The notes: generated by a model not told the origin, from the letters alone. 64,000 nucleotides of DNA from Chryseobacterium geocarposphaerae (GCF_002797535.1 NZ_PGFD01000001.1:1-64000), one strand, 5' to 3'; positions 54,234 to 63,093 are shown, counted from the first letter of the stretch. Numbers and translations are program-made.

Positions 54234-55676
54234 ATGTTAAAAAAATCTTTAATAGTAATGAGTATTTCTGCAGCATTTTTTGCGCAGGCTCAGGATATTT
54301 CGATCTTAAGGAACTCTATCGATGTATATTCCAATACTACGATGTTTGGTTCTTCAAAATTTAACGCAATGGCAGGCTCTAACGGAGCTTTAGGAGGGGA
54401 TGCAAGTTCTTTGCTTACAAACCCTGCAGGTCTTGGGGTGGCTATTTCGGGAGATGTTTCTGCGACACTTTCTATCAGCAATAACAAAAACAGGAGCTCA
54501 TTGGCAGGTTCTTCAATAGATTATAATATCAATAAGGTAGATATCGGAAATGTAGGTGGTGTAGCAGCGTTTCAGCTTATGACAGAAAGTGGCTGGAAAT
54601 TTGTAAACGTTGGGGTTAATTTCTCTAATCAATCTATTGAAAATTATGTTGAAACTCCGGGAAATTCAAATATTGTAATCAAAAAAGATCTTGTTGATTC
54701 CAATAACAATCCTGTCGTAGGGAATCTGACTTATTTGGGACATGCCTATAACAGATACGGGACAAAGTCTAAAATGAATATCGGGGTAGGTGCAAACTAT
54801 GAAAATTATTTATACTTTGGTGCCGGTCTTAATTTCCATTATGCAGATGTTGAGCAATGGGATACTGCAGCTTTTGGTCTGGATCTGGATAATTCAGTTT
54901 CCAATTATAATAAACAGTATACGCCTTATACTGAGAAATCAAATGGTTTTTCAGCTTCATTCGGGGTAATTGGAAAAGTAAGTAAGGAATTGAGGTTGGG
55001 AGCTACCATTGAAACGCCTACATGGTGGAGAATGGACAGAGTGTATACAGAATACGCTCTTGATAATCAGGGATACATGGGATCTGGAGCCTACAGTGAA
55101 ACAGTAAACTTCAGAAGCCCTATGAAAGCAACCGTGAGTGGTGCTTATGTTCCGAGTAAAAACCTTTCTTTTAACGTAGATTATACATTAGGAATTACAA
55201 AGCCTAAGTATAAGGAGGAAATAGATGCAGATAAAGAGCTTAATAATTTCTTTACCGATAACTACAAAAATCTTTCAGAAGTAAGAGTGGGAGCGGAATA
55301 CAGAATTAAGTCTTTTAGATTAAGAGGAGGTTATTCTTATGCTTCAAGTCCTTTCGATTCAGGTACAGTGAGTGCTTATTCTAATGCAGGTGTGGCAGGT
55401 AATACAAGTTACAATAACTGGACATTAGGTGAAAGAAATACTTTCGGAGCTGGTTTAGGATATGACTTTGGTGCTTTTTATATTGATGCTTCTTACCAAA
55501 ATGTAAGTTCAAAATATAACAACCCATTCCTATATGGTAAAGTAATCCCGGGAAGTTCTTACTATTCTACAGGATATAGTTCTTCAGATTTTGATGTAGC
55601 GAATGAAAGCTATGCAGTATCTGAAGTGAAAAATACTTTTAACAACTTCTTTATTACATTAGGATGGAAATTCTAA
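54234..55676 (+). CDS. OmpP1/FadL-like outer-membrane transport protein
   Basis: The 480-residue protein has a signal peptide (MSISAAFFAQAQ) and a beta-barrel rich in aromatic strands, ending in FFITLGWKF with the C-terminal Phe typical of barrels. The N-terminal region (SIDVYSNTTMFGSSKFNAMAGSNGALGGDASS) resembles the FadL/TodX hatch domain, which moves hydrophobic molecules such as fatty acids. It is co-transcribed with the W/G/Y-rich lipoprotein gene. The substrate is not known. Confidence 0.85.
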   Translation: MLKKSLIVMSISAAFFAQAQDISILRNSIDVYSNTTMFGSSKFNAMAGSNGALGGDASSLLTNPAGLGVAISGDVSATLSISNNKNRSSLAGSSIDYNINKVDIGNVGGVAAFQLMTESGWKFVNVGVNFSNQSIENYVETPGNSNIVIKKDLVDSNNNPVVGNLTYLGHAYNRYGTKSKMNIGVGANYENYLYFGAGLNFHYADVEQWDTAAFGLDLDNSVSNYNKQYTPYTEKSNGFSASFGVIGKVSKELRLGATIETPTWWRMDRVYTEYALDNQGYMGSGAYSETVNFRSPMKATVSGAYVPSKNLSFNVDYTLGITKPKYKEEIDADKELNNFFTDNYKNLSEVRVGAEYRIKSFRLRGGYSYASSPFDSGTVSAYSNAGVAGNTSYNNWTLGERNTFGAGLGYDFGAFYIDASYQNVSSKYNNPFLYGKVIPGSSYYSTGYSSSDFDVANESYAVSEVKNTFNNFFITLGWKF

Positions 55677-55709
55677 TTTCCAGATTGTGTAATGAGTGAT
55701 TAAATTGAT

Positions 55710-55731
55710 GCTCCGGATTTTAATCCGGAGC
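55710..55731 (+). terminator. Terminator of the FadL-like operon
   Basis: Stem GCTCCGGATT / AATCCGGAGC followed by six T residues, 33 nt past the stop codon. Confidence 0.85.
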
Positions 55732-55766
55732 TTTTTTATTGGTAAAAAAATTTGAAAAATATAAAA

Positions 55767-55786
55767 GAGGCTTCACTGAAAGCCTC
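55767..55786 (-). terminator. Terminator of the ZIP operon
   Basis: Stem GAGGCTT / AAGCCTC lies 30 nt past the ZIP stop codon, with T residues on the minus strand. Confidence 0.6.
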
Positions 55787-55815
55787 TCTTGTATATTTTA
55801 AAATAGATTATTTAT

Positions 55816-56541
55816 TTAATGATGATGCCCTACATGGGAATGATCATGGAAAAGATGCATGACCAAAGCCAATGAAACTCCAAAAATTACCAATCCGATT
55901 TTTGTCCAGTCAATATTATGGTTCTTATTGCTTTCAAAGATAATTACAGAAGAAATATGTAAGAAAATTCCACCTACAATAGCTAAGAAATAAGGCTGTA
56001 GATCAGGATTGAAATAGTTACCCAGCAACATTCCCATTGGAGAAGCTAATGCAAATAAAGCCACAATTAAAATTGACGGATAAGAAGTTGTAGATTTACC
56101 TTCCTTTCTGTTAAACAGGAATGCTCCCAAAATAAAAGAAATAGGCAGATTGTGAAAAACAATTCCTAAAAGATAAGGAGATAATTCATGTTCTTCATTG
56201 GCTAAAGGAATTCCTTCGATAAAAGCATGAATGAATAACCCAATCATTAAAGCAACCGGCAGAATATTATGGTCGTTATGATGATGAAAGTGTCCATGTT
56301 CAAAACCCTTGGTTAAGGCCTCCAGGATCATCTGCAGCAAAACTCCGGCAATGACAAAAATTCCCAGGCTGCTTCCTGTTTCAGCAGTATAAACCTGCGG
56401 AAAAACTTCATTTAAGCAGATCGTGATTAAAAATCCGGCGCTTAAAATCAGTAAATTTTTGGCCAGTTTTTCTTTTTTACCAAAATACTTTCCCAGTAAA
56501 ACTCCGGCAATGACGCTTAATATCAGTAAAGTAACAGTCAT
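55816..56541 (-). CDS. ZIP family metal transporter
   Basis: The 241-residue inner-membrane protein has about eight helices. The helix 4 motif HAFIEGIPLANEEHE and the helix 5 motif HNLPISFILG match the ZIP metal-binding signature HxxxEG / HNxP. A His-rich loop (HGHFHHHNDHN) lies near residue 82, and the C-terminus also ends in HHH. It imports Zn2+ or related divalent cations. Its start lies 1 nt after the stop codon of the upstream 83-residue gene, in a three-gene operon with a methyltransferase. Confidence 0.9.
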   Translation of the reverse strand: MTVTLLILSVIAGVLLGKYFGKKEKLAKNLLILSAGFLITICLNEVFPQVYTAETGSSLGIFVIAGVLLQMILEALTKGFEHGHFHHHNDHNILPVALMIGLFIHAFIEGIPLANEEHELSPYLLGIVFHNLPISFILGAFLFNRKEGKSTTSYPSILIVALFALASPMGMLLGNYFNPDLQPYFLAIVGGIFLHISSVIIFESNKNHNIDWTKIGLVIFGVSLALVMHLFHDHSHVGHHH

Positions 56542-56542
56542 A

Positions 56543-56794
56543 TTAATTTAAAAGTGGTGAGAAACAAAATAAAACAATAACCAGATTCACACTTATAATG
56601 ATGAGGTGTAATTTATAGTTCGTTTTATTTTTAAATATTATTTTTCTAAAAAAAATTAAAGGTATTCCAATAATTACCAATAAACTGGAAATAACAAATG
56701 GCAGAGGAGGAGTGTGACTGTCAAAATACCCGAATTGAATTCCGGAATAAATTGAAGACAGGGTTGCTAATAAAAAAATAATATTAGTATTCAT
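56543..56794 (-). CDS. Small membrane protein
   Basis: The 83-residue protein has three hydrophobic segments (about 3-22, 32-50 and 63-80) and a short basic loop (RKIIFKNKTNYK). It starts at ATG 56794; a TTG two codons upstream is less likely. It lies between the methyltransferase and ZIP genes and is probably translated with both. No family is recognised. Confidence 0.6.
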   Translation of the reverse strand: MNTNIIFLLATLSSIYSGIQFGYFDSHTPPLPFVISSLLVIIGIPLIFFRKIIFKNKTNYKLHLIIISVNLVIVLFCFSPLLN

Positions 56795-56812
56795 CCTCAA
56801 ACCAATTTCAGT

Positions 56813-57538
56813 TTATTTTTTCTTAAACAAATTGATGCAACGGGGCGACTTTTCGGCATTAAATTCTGACAGCTGATAATCTCCCCAGATTTTTATTCTT
56901 CCAAAACCACATTCAGTGGCATAAGAATTTATAGTTTCTAATGTATGGAGTTTTACTTTTTCAAAAAAATGAAACGGCTTACCCTCTGTTTCAAAACGGA
57001 TATCTTTAATGATGTGTCTTCCTTCAATTTTTTTGGTAATATTGAAATCAATTCCTTCTCTGTGCACTACCATTTCAGGAACTAAAGTTTCTCTTACAAA
57101 TTCCTCACTCAGATAATCAAGTACGAAAAAACCTCCAGGTTTTAAAGCATCATATACCGATTGAAAAACACTTTTGTCATCTTTCTCATTGTCAAAATAA
57201 CCAAAGCTGGTAAAGAGATTAAAAACAGCATCTACCGGTTTTGAATCAATGGCATTGCGCATGTCATGAACTTTAAAATGCAAAGTTTCATTTTCAAACT
57301 GTTTGTTATGCTCTATACTTTGCTTAGAAAGATCCAAACCAAGGACTTCATAGCCTAATTTATTGAGAAAAACAGAGTGTCTTCCTTTTCCGCAGGCAAG
57401 ATCAATGATAGTGCTTGAGGTTGGGAGCTGAAGCTCTTGTGTAAGTTTTGTGATAAAATTTTCAGCTTCAGTATAGTCTCTGTTACTATAAAGCAAATGA
57501 TAATAAGGGGTATCAAACCAAGATTCAAACCATTCCAT
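56813..57538 (-). CDS. Class I SAM-dependent methyltransferase
   Basis: The 241-residue protein shows the SAM-binding motif IDLACGKGRHSVFLNKLG (about 42-59), the acidic residue of motif II in VLGLDLSKQS, and VDAVFNLFTSFGYFD for motif IV. No substrate-defining domain is visible. It heads the operon with the small membrane protein and ZIP transporter. Its promoter box TATTTTTG ends 4 nt before the ATG. Confidence 0.85.
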   Translation of the reverse strand: MEWFESWFDTPYYHLLYSNRDYTEAENFITKLTQELQLPTSSTIIDLACGKGRHSVFLNKLGYEVLGLDLSKQSIEHNKQFENETLHFKVHDMRNAIDSKPVDAVFNLFTSFGYFDNEKDDKSVFQSVYDALKPGGFFVLDYLSEEFVRETLVPEMVVHREGIDFNITKKIEGRHIIKDIRFETEGKPFHFFEKVKLHTLETINSYATECGFGRIKIWGDYQLSEFNAEKSPRCINLFKKK

Positions 57539-57542
57539 CCTG

Positions 57543-57550
57543 CAAAAATA
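57543..57550 (-). promoter_or_regulatory. Candidate -7 promoter box of the ZIP operon
   Basis: TATTTTTG ends 4 nt before the ATG at 57538, so the transcript would start at or beside the start codon. Confidence 0.45.
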
Positions 57551-57649
57551 GTGTTTTTGATTGATGGTACATACCTGTTGGTTGATGGTTTTTATAATAT
57601 GCAGTGATTTCTATCAACTATAAACTGACAACCAACCACTAAAAATCGC

Positions 57650-57657
57650 TATTTTTG
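57650..57657 (+). promoter_or_regulatory. Candidate -7 promoter box of the RlmL-like gene
   Basis: TATTTTTG ends 4 nt before the ATG at 57662, the same arrangement as in the divergent methyltransferase gene. An 8-bp inverted repeat (GTTGGTTG at 57577-57584, CAACCAAC at 57629-57636) lies between the two genes. Confidence 0.45.
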
Positions 57658-57661
57658 CAAA

Positions 57662-58822
57662 ATGGATATAGATAATCTACAGATACAGATAAAAACATTT
57701 TTTGGTTTAGAACAAATTTTAGCGGAAGAGATTAAAAAGCTGGGCGGAAGAAAGGTCGAAGTTAAAAACAGAGCGGTAAACTGCGAAGGAGATTTGGGCT
57801 TTTTATACAAGATCAATTATTCTGCAAGAACAGCGTTAAAGATTTTAGTTCCGATTCATGAATTCAAAGCATTTAACCAGCATCAGTTTTATGACAGGCT
57901 TTTTAAATTCAACTGGGAAGAATTTATGGATGTGGATCAGTCTTTTGCGATTGATGCAACGGTAAATTCCGAAACCTTTAAGCATTCTCAGTTTGTAACC
58001 CTGAAAATGAAAGATGCCATCGTAGATTATTTTCAGGAAAAATTCAAAAGACGCCCGAACGTTGAGACAAAGCATCCTGATATTAAATTCCATCTTCACA
58101 TCGACCGAGAATTAATTACCATTTCTTTAGATTCCTCAGGTGATCCTTTATTTAAAAGAGGATATAGAAGAGAGCAAGGAGAAGCTCCTATTAATGAAGT
58201 TTTAGCGAGTGGAATGCTTCAATTGGCAGGTTGGGACGGAAAAGGAAATTTTCTTGATCCTATGTGCGGTTCGGGGACTTTGTTGATTGAAGCGGCAATG
58301 ATCGCTATGGATCTTCCGGCACAGATTTTCAGAAAAAGATTTGCTTTCCAGAACTGGAAAAACTATGATGCTGATCTGTTTACAAAAATTAAAGAATTCA
58401 GAATCAACAGGGTGAAAGAATTTACCGGAAAGATTGTTGGTTACGACATCGATGCAAGAATGCTGAATGCTGCAAGGATGAATATTGAGGCTGCCGAAAT
58501 GGAAGATGTGATTGAAGTGAGAAAACAGAACTTCTTTGATTCCAAAAAAGATCTTTTCCCATTGCTGATGGTTTTCAATCCACCTTATGATGAGAGAATT
58601 TCAATTAATGACGATGATTTTTATAAGAAAATAGGAGATACTTTCAAGACGCATTATCCGAATACATTGGCATGGCTAATTTCTTCCGATCTGGAAGCGG
58701 TTAAGAAAATCGGTCTTCGTCCGTCAAGAAAAATCAAGCTTTTCAACGGGAAACTGGAAACCAGATTTTTACAGTATGAAATGTATGAGGGAACGAAGAA
58801 GGTGCATAAGATAGCAGAATGA
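57662..58822 (+). CDS. rlmL: 23S rRNA guanine-N2 methyltransferase, RlmL-like
   Basis: The 386-residue protein has a THUMP RNA-binding domain (about 40-155) followed by an N6/N2-type methyltransferase domain. Motif I is FLDPMCGSGTLLIEAA (about 198) and motif IV is VFNPPYDERI (about 306). The order THUMP-methyltransferase matches the N-terminal half of E. coli RlmL, which modifies G2445 of 23S rRNA; the RlmK half is absent, as in many Bacteroidota. The exact target nucleotide is inferred from the family. A 33-codon ORF overlaps its stop codon. Confidence 0.82.
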   Translation: MDIDNLQIQIKTFFGLEQILAEEIKKLGGRKVEVKNRAVNCEGDLGFLYKINYSARTALKILVPIHEFKAFNQHQFYDRLFKFNWEEFMDVDQSFAIDATVNSETFKHSQFVTLKMKDAIVDYFQEKFKRRPNVETKHPDIKFHLHIDRELITISLDSSGDPLFKRGYRREQGEAPINEVLASGMLQLAGWDGKGNFLDPMCGSGTLLIEAAMIAMDLPAQIFRKRFAFQNWKNYDADLFTKIKEFRINRVKEFTGKIVGYDIDARMLNAARMNIEAAEMEDVIEVRKQNFFDSKKDLFPLLMVFNPPYDERISINDDDFYKKIGDTFKTHYPNTLAWLISSDLEAVKKIGLRPSRKIKLFNGKLETRFLQYEMYEGTKKVHKIAE

Positions 58823-58920
58823 TTTGGGATCTTTTAGATATAATATTTAGATTATTTGATCTGTTTCCGAATAGTAAAAAAGAAGAAGATGTAATCGAGC
58901 ATTTCAAAAAAATGCGATGA
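58819..58920 (+). CDS. Short ORF overlapping the rlmL stop codon
   Basis: A 33-codon frame starts at the ATG of the overlap ATGA that ends rlmL. The peptide (MIWDLLDIIFRLFDLF then NSKKEEDVIEHFKKMR) has an amphipathic, hydrophobic first half and a charged second half. The stop-start overlap would allow translational coupling. It is too short for a family call, and it could be chance. Confidence 0.35.
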   Translation: MIWDLLDIIFRLFDLFPNSKKEEDVIEHFKKMR

Positions 58921-58980
58921 TCTATTTAACTTCTCAGATTTGAATTTTATTATTACATTGTTATATATTAAATTATTACG

Positions 58981-59982
58981 TTGAATACCATTTCCATTGT
59001 TGTCGCCATATTTAACCGAAAAGATGAACTTTTCGAACTTCTCAATTCGCTTACTTTTCAAACCGATAAAGTTTTTGAAATCATTATTGTAGATGATGGT
59101 TCGCTCATAGATCTAAGGCCTACGATTGAGAACTTTAATGGAATTTTAGATATTAAATATTTCAGAAAAGATAACTCCGGACCTGGTTTGAGTAGGAATT
59201 ATGGAGCGAGAAGAGCAGCCAATGACTGGTTGGTTTTTGTGGACAGTGATGTAATTGTAGAAAAAGACTATATCGAAAATATCAAAAAAGATATTATTGA
59301 GATCCCGTGTGATGCTTTTGGTGGAGCAGATAAGGCACATAAAGGTTTTAATCTGATGCAGAAAGCAATTTCTTATTCCATGACATCGGTTTTTACAACA
59401 GGAGGAATAAGAGGAAACAAAAAAGCGGTGTCAAAGTTTCAGCCCAGAAGTTTTAATATGGGAGTAAAGAAAGAAGTCTTTGAGAAAGTCGGAGGTTTTT
59501 CTGAAATGAGAATCGGGGAAGATCCGGATCTTTCGATGACGCTTTGGGAAAACGGTTTTACGACGGCTTTTTTTGATGATATTGCGGTATATCATAAACG
59601 ACGGGTAGATTTTGGTAAGTTTTCTAAGCAAGTCTATCAGTTTGGTTGTGCACGACCAATTTTGAATCAGAGGCATCCTAATTATGTGAAAATCTCATTC
59701 GCATTTCCTTCTTTATTCTTGTTAGGATATGTCTTAGGATTTGTTGAATATTTCGTATTGGGAAGAGGTTTTATCCTTGCCTTATTCGGATTGTATACTT
59801 TTATGGTATTGCTACATGCGCTTATTGTTACTAAAAATGTCGCGATTGCTGCAATGGCTGTAGTTTCTACTTATATCCAAATGTTTTCCTACGGTTATGG
59901 TTTTTTGAAATCGTGGATCTTATTAAATGTTTTAAAAATGAAACCGGAAGAAGCATTCCCGAAGCATTTTCATAAAAATTAA
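58981..59982 (+). CDS. Glycosyltransferase family 2
   Basis: The 333-residue protein has a GT-A domain (about 1-240). It starts IVVAIFNRKDELFELLNSLT, with IIVDDGS, then FVDSDVIVEKDY as the metal-binding DXD-like site. GGFSEMRIGEDPDLSMTLWE and VYHKRRVDFGKF follow. Two membrane helices follow near 240-300, so it is probably membrane-linked. It starts at TTG 58981; the next in-frame Met is far downstream. The sugar and acceptor are not predictable. It starts 60 nt after the 33-codon ORF. Confidence 0.85.
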   Translation: MNTISIVVAIFNRKDELFELLNSLTFQTDKVFEIIIVDDGSLIDLRPTIENFNGILDIKYFRKDNSGPGLSRNYGARRAANDWLVFVDSDVIVEKDYIENIKKDIIEIPCDAFGGADKAHKGFNLMQKAISYSMTSVFTTGGIRGNKKAVSKFQPRSFNMGVKKEVFEKVGGFSEMRIGEDPDLSMTLWENGFTTAFFDDIAVYHKRRVDFGKFSKQVYQFGCARPILNQRHPNYVKISFAFPSLFLLGYVLGFVEYFVLGRGFILALFGLYTFMVLLHALIVTKNVAIAAMAVVSTYIQMFSYGYGFLKSWILLNVLKMKPEEAFPKHFHKN

Positions 59983-59990
59983 GTTGTGAT

Positions 59991-60064
59991 TTGTCATTCT
60001 GACGAAGGAACAATCTCCATATAAAAAGATTCTTCATTTCACTTCGTTACATTCAGAATGACAG
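59991..60064. repeat. Dispersed palindromic repeat family A, copy 4
   Basis: The left arm starts TTGTCATTCTGACGAAGGAA and the right arm ends ACATTCAGAATGACAG. It lies between convergent genes, like copies 2 and 3. Confidence 0.75.
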
Positions 60065-60090
60065 TGTAATACTACATTTTAAAAAAAAAT

Positions 60091-60117
60091 AAAAGCTGTT
60101 GAATTTCAACAGCTTTT
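60091..60117. terminator. Bidirectional terminator between GT2 and the PLP-enzyme gene
   Basis: A perfect 13-bp stem (arm AAAAGCTGTTGAA) with a single central T lies between the convergent genes, with A/T tracts on both sides. Confidence 0.85.
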
Positions 60118-60126
60118 ATACAATAA

Positions 60127-61353
60127 TTAGAATATGGATGTAGTTTCATGGTTGAGAACACCTGTTTTAGTCATACATTCTCTCATTTTCTTATATGTTC
60201 TTTCAATATCGTGATCCAGCCCGATGGAGAATCTGATTAATCCGTCGGAAATTCCCATTTCAGCACGTTCTTCTTCTGGGATTTCCGATGAAGTCGAGCT
60301 TCCGGAGCACGAGAATAATGTTTTGTAGAATCCTAAACTCACCGCTAAATAACCCAGGTTTTCCCGCTGCATCATTTCCATTAGTTCGTTAGCTTTTTCA
60401 GTTGTTCCTGCATCTAAAGTTAATAAACCTCCGAATCCATATTCCTCATGCATCATACTTTTCATAAGCTCATGGTTCTTGTGGGATTTTAAACCGGGAT
60501 ATACCACTCTTAATCCGTCCTTTTCGAACTTTTCGGCAAGATACATCGCATTGTGGCTGTGCTGCTTCATTCTGATATGAAGCGTTCTCAGGTTTTTTAA
60601 GATACTTGCAGAACGGAAACTGTCCATAGTTGGTCCCAACAACATACAAGCTCCTGTGTTTACATTTTTAGTATCATTAATAAATTCCTGACTTCCACAG
60701 TAAACACCACCTACCGTATCGCTGCTTCCGTTGATGAATTTCGTTAAAGAATGAATCACAATATCTGCTCCCAAAGAAGTAGGGGAGATTGATAAAGGTG
60801 AAAAAGTATTGTCAACAATCAGTTTCAGATTATGTTTTTTACAGATTTCAGAAAGTCTTCTAAGATCTGCCACTTCTAAAAGCGGATTGCTTACACTTTC
60901 GCAATAGATAACTTTGGTATTGGGAGTTATTGAGTCTTCTATTGATTCAAAGTTATTGATATCTACAAAAGTTGTGTTGATATTATAAGGAGGAAGGAAA
61001 TTCTTCAGAAAAGCATAGGTTCCGCCATAGATGGTTCTGCTTGAAATAATATGGTCTCCGCTTTTACAGATCTGCATTAAAACAGAAGTAATTGCTCCCA
61101 TTCCGGATGCTGTTACATTAGCGGTTTCTGTATTTTCCATTTTAGCCAAAGCTTGTGAAAGATACAGATTCATAGGGGAGGAGTGTCTTGAATACAGATA
61201 GCATCCGTCTGCATTTCCTTCAAAAGTATCAAACATTGTTTTTGCTGAAAGGAAAGTATACGTAGAGCTATCTGAAATAGAAGGGTTTACTCCTCCGAAT
61301 TCTCCAAAATATTGTAAATCCTGGATTTCATTAGCTGCATTAAAGTGATCCAT
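60127..61353 (-). CDS. Cys/Met metabolism PLP-dependent enzyme
   Basis: The 408-residue fold-type I PLP enzyme belongs to the trans-sulfuration family (cystathionine or methionine lyases). The PLP Lys is in IHSLTKFINGSSD, and the Asp that binds the PLP ring nitrogen is in KLIVDNTFSPL. The segment TIYGGTYAFLKNFL has Gly where methionine gamma-lyase carries a key Cys (YGCT), so that activity is not assured. Gamma- or beta-lyase or synthase activity are alternatives. It is divergent from an Lrp/AsnC-type regulator, its likely controller. Confidence 0.85.
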   Translation of the reverse strand: MDHFNAANEIQDLQYFGEFGGVNPSISDSSTYTFLSAKTMFDTFEGNADGCYLYSRHSSPMNLYLSQALAKMENTETANVTASGMGAITSVLMQICKSGDHIISSRTIYGGTYAFLKNFLPPYNINTTFVDINNFESIEDSITPNTKVIYCESVSNPLLEVADLRRLSEICKKHNLKLIVDNTFSPLSISPTSLGADIVIHSLTKFINGSSDTVGGVYCGSQEFINDTKNVNTGACMLLGPTMDSFRSASILKNLRTLHIRMKQHSHNAMYLAEKFEKDGLRVVYPGLKSHKNHELMKSMMHEEYGFGGLLTLDAGTTEKANELMEMMQRENLGYLAVSLGFYKTLFSCSGSSTSSEIPEEERAEMGISDGLIRFSIGLDHDIERTYKKMRECMTKTGVLNHETTSIF

Positions 61354-61510
61354 AGTTTTGATAATTTTTAATACGGGTAAAAATGTAAATAACTGATGTT
61401 TTTTACAATGGTATTTTATTTTTTTAGAATATAAAACTATAGAATTGAAAAAAAATAGTAATATTGTTTAAGTTATGTGCTGAATATAAAGTTAAACCAA
61501 AAATATAACT

Positions 61511-61969
61511 ATGGATTTTGATGATTTTGATAAAAAATTGCTGATTTATCTGCAGGAAGATGCCAAGCAAACCACTAAAGAGCTGTCTTATAAGCTGGGA
61601 TTATCTGTTACGGCTGTGTATGAGCGTATAAAAAAACTTGAAAAGCTTGGAGTGATTTCAAAATATGTAGCCTTGTTGAGTAGGGATAAAATTAATAGAA
61701 ATTTTACCGTGCTGTGTCATGTAAAACTGGTTCAGCATAAGAAAGAGTATGTGATTGAGTTTGAAAAAGAAGTAGTGAATTTGCCGGAGATCACAGAGTG
61801 TTTTCATGTGAGCGGCGATTATGATTATATTTTGAAGATCAATGTAAAAGATATGCAGGATTACAGAAATTTTATGCTTTCCAAATTGACTACCATTAAG
61901 CATATCGCGAGTACTCACAGCTCTTTTATGATCTCTGAGGTGAAAAATACAACTTCGATTATCTTGTAA
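61511..61969 (+). CDS. Lrp/AsnC-family transcription regulator
   Basis: The 152-residue protein has an N-terminal helix-turn-helix (about 5-55, KLLIYLQEDAKQTTKELSYK, ELSYKLGLSVTAVYERIKKLE). A C-terminal RAM ligand-binding domain (about 65-140) includes CFHVSGDYDYILKINVKDM. Family members sense amino acids and often regulate the divergent gene, here the Cys/Met PLP enzyme. The 157-nt intergenic region is AT-rich and probably holds the shared operator, but no clear motif was identified. The stop codon lies 17 nt from the convergent bestrophin-like gene. Confidence 0.9.
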   Translation: MDFDDFDKKLLIYLQEDAKQTTKELSYKLGLSVTAVYERIKKLEKLGVISKYVALLSRDKINRNFTVLCHVKLVQHKKEYVIEFEKEVVNLPEITECFHVSGDYDYILKINVKDMQDYRNFMLSKLTTIKHIASTHSSFMISEVKNTTSIIL

Positions 61970-61986
61970 ATTAAAGGCAATTATTT

Positions 61987-63018
61987 TTAAACCAAAACTC
62001 CGTTTTTAGAAGAAATAAGATCGGGAAGTTCTGTTTCTCCGGTCATCTGTAACAGGTCAATTTCAATAGTTCGGCAAATAGAAAGCATAGGAACATCAAA
62101 CATTAATCCAGCAAACGGATTTTCTGAATAATCTCCTACCAATTCCATAATAATATAAATCCAGCCTATAATGATGCAGAATGGGATAGAAGTCCAGATT
62201 CCCCAATCGCCAAGTTTTGCAAATTCGTTGACTAAACCTAATGGCAGCAACATGATAAAAAGTACGTTAAACACGAAAGCTGTACTCGCAAACTGCCTTG
62301 GAGAAGGAAATTTTTTAATTCTTTCCGCTTGCCCCTGAAAGTTGTAAAATTCATTGAGGCAAGCCTGTAGCTGCGTCTGGTTGAAGTCTGAAATGGCTTT
62401 TATATTTTTTAAATCATTGACATCCTTTGCCTGCTGAGAAATCAGGTATGTTGCAAAATTTTTATAATGAGACTGCTGTTCCACTTCTTCCTCAGAAAGA
62501 TATTTATTTAAGAAAATCGGAGTTCTGCCATAATCGGGAAATCCGGCTTTAATGAGTCTGTTTCGTTTGTGGTTGATATGGTGAGAGTGTTCTTTCTCTG
62601 CTTTAATATGCTCCCATTCTGTCGGCACAAGAAGCTGTTCTCTGAATGTATACAGCCATGCAATATGACGGTAAATAATTTTTTTTCTTCGGTCTTCCAA
62701 ATCAAAAAGCCCTACTTCTTCATTTTCAGTATTAAATGCATAGACCATGGATGCGAGAGAACGGCTGGAATTTACAATTCCGCCCCATATTTTTCGAGCT
62801 TCCCAAAGTCTGTCGTATGCCTGATTGTTTTTAAAGCCAACCAAAAAAGCTTCTGCAGTACCAATTAAAGCAACAGGAACCCAGGGTATGATCATCCATT
62901 CCCAATGAAATATATGAAATAAAACAGCAATCAAAGTGCACCAGATTGAAATCCAGATCAGATGAATTCCGGATAGGTTAAGGACTTGTCTGTAATTGAC
63001 ATATTTCGTAGTAATCAT
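61987..63018 (-). CDS. Bestrophin-like membrane protein (UPF0187)
   Basis: The 343-residue protein has two membrane segments near the N-terminus (about 16-65) and two more around 240-290. The sequence KNNQAYDRLWEARKIWGGIVNSSRS (about 65-90) is the bestrophin-family signature. Bacterial members form pentameric ion channels in the inner membrane. A coiled charged region (about 130-200) links the helices. It is transcribed alone. Ion selectivity is not predicted. Confidence 0.88.
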   Translation of the reverse strand: MITTKYVNYRQVLNLSGIHLIWISIWCTLIAVLFHIFHWEWMIIPWVPVALIGTAEAFLVGFKNNQAYDRLWEARKIWGGIVNSSRSLASMVYAFNTENEEVGLFDLEDRRKKIIYRHIAWLYTFREQLLVPTEWEHIKAEKEHSHHINHKRNRLIKAGFPDYGRTPIFLNKYLSEEEVEQQSHYKNFATYLISQQAKDVNDLKNIKAISDFNQTQLQACLNEFYNFQGQAERIKKFPSPRQFASTAFVFNVLFIMLLPLGLVNEFAKLGDWGIWTSIPFCIIIGWIYIIMELVGDYSENPFAGLMFDVPMLSICRTIEIDLLQMTGETELPDLISSKNGVLV

Positions 63019-63066
63019 ACGCTTATTTTAGAAAAGGATTATTAAAAATAATAAAAGTGCACAAAA

Positions 63067-63093
63067 AAACCTCTAAAAATTTTTTAGAGGTTT
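63067..63093 (-). terminator. Terminator of the E1-beta gene
   Basis: Stem AAACCTCTAAAAA / TTTTTAGAGGTTT, 20 nt past the stop codon. Confidence 0.8.

Noticed and set aside
60127..61353. Firm assignment as methionine gamma-lyase
   Set aside because: The key Cys of that enzyme is replaced by Gly, so only family membership is claimed.
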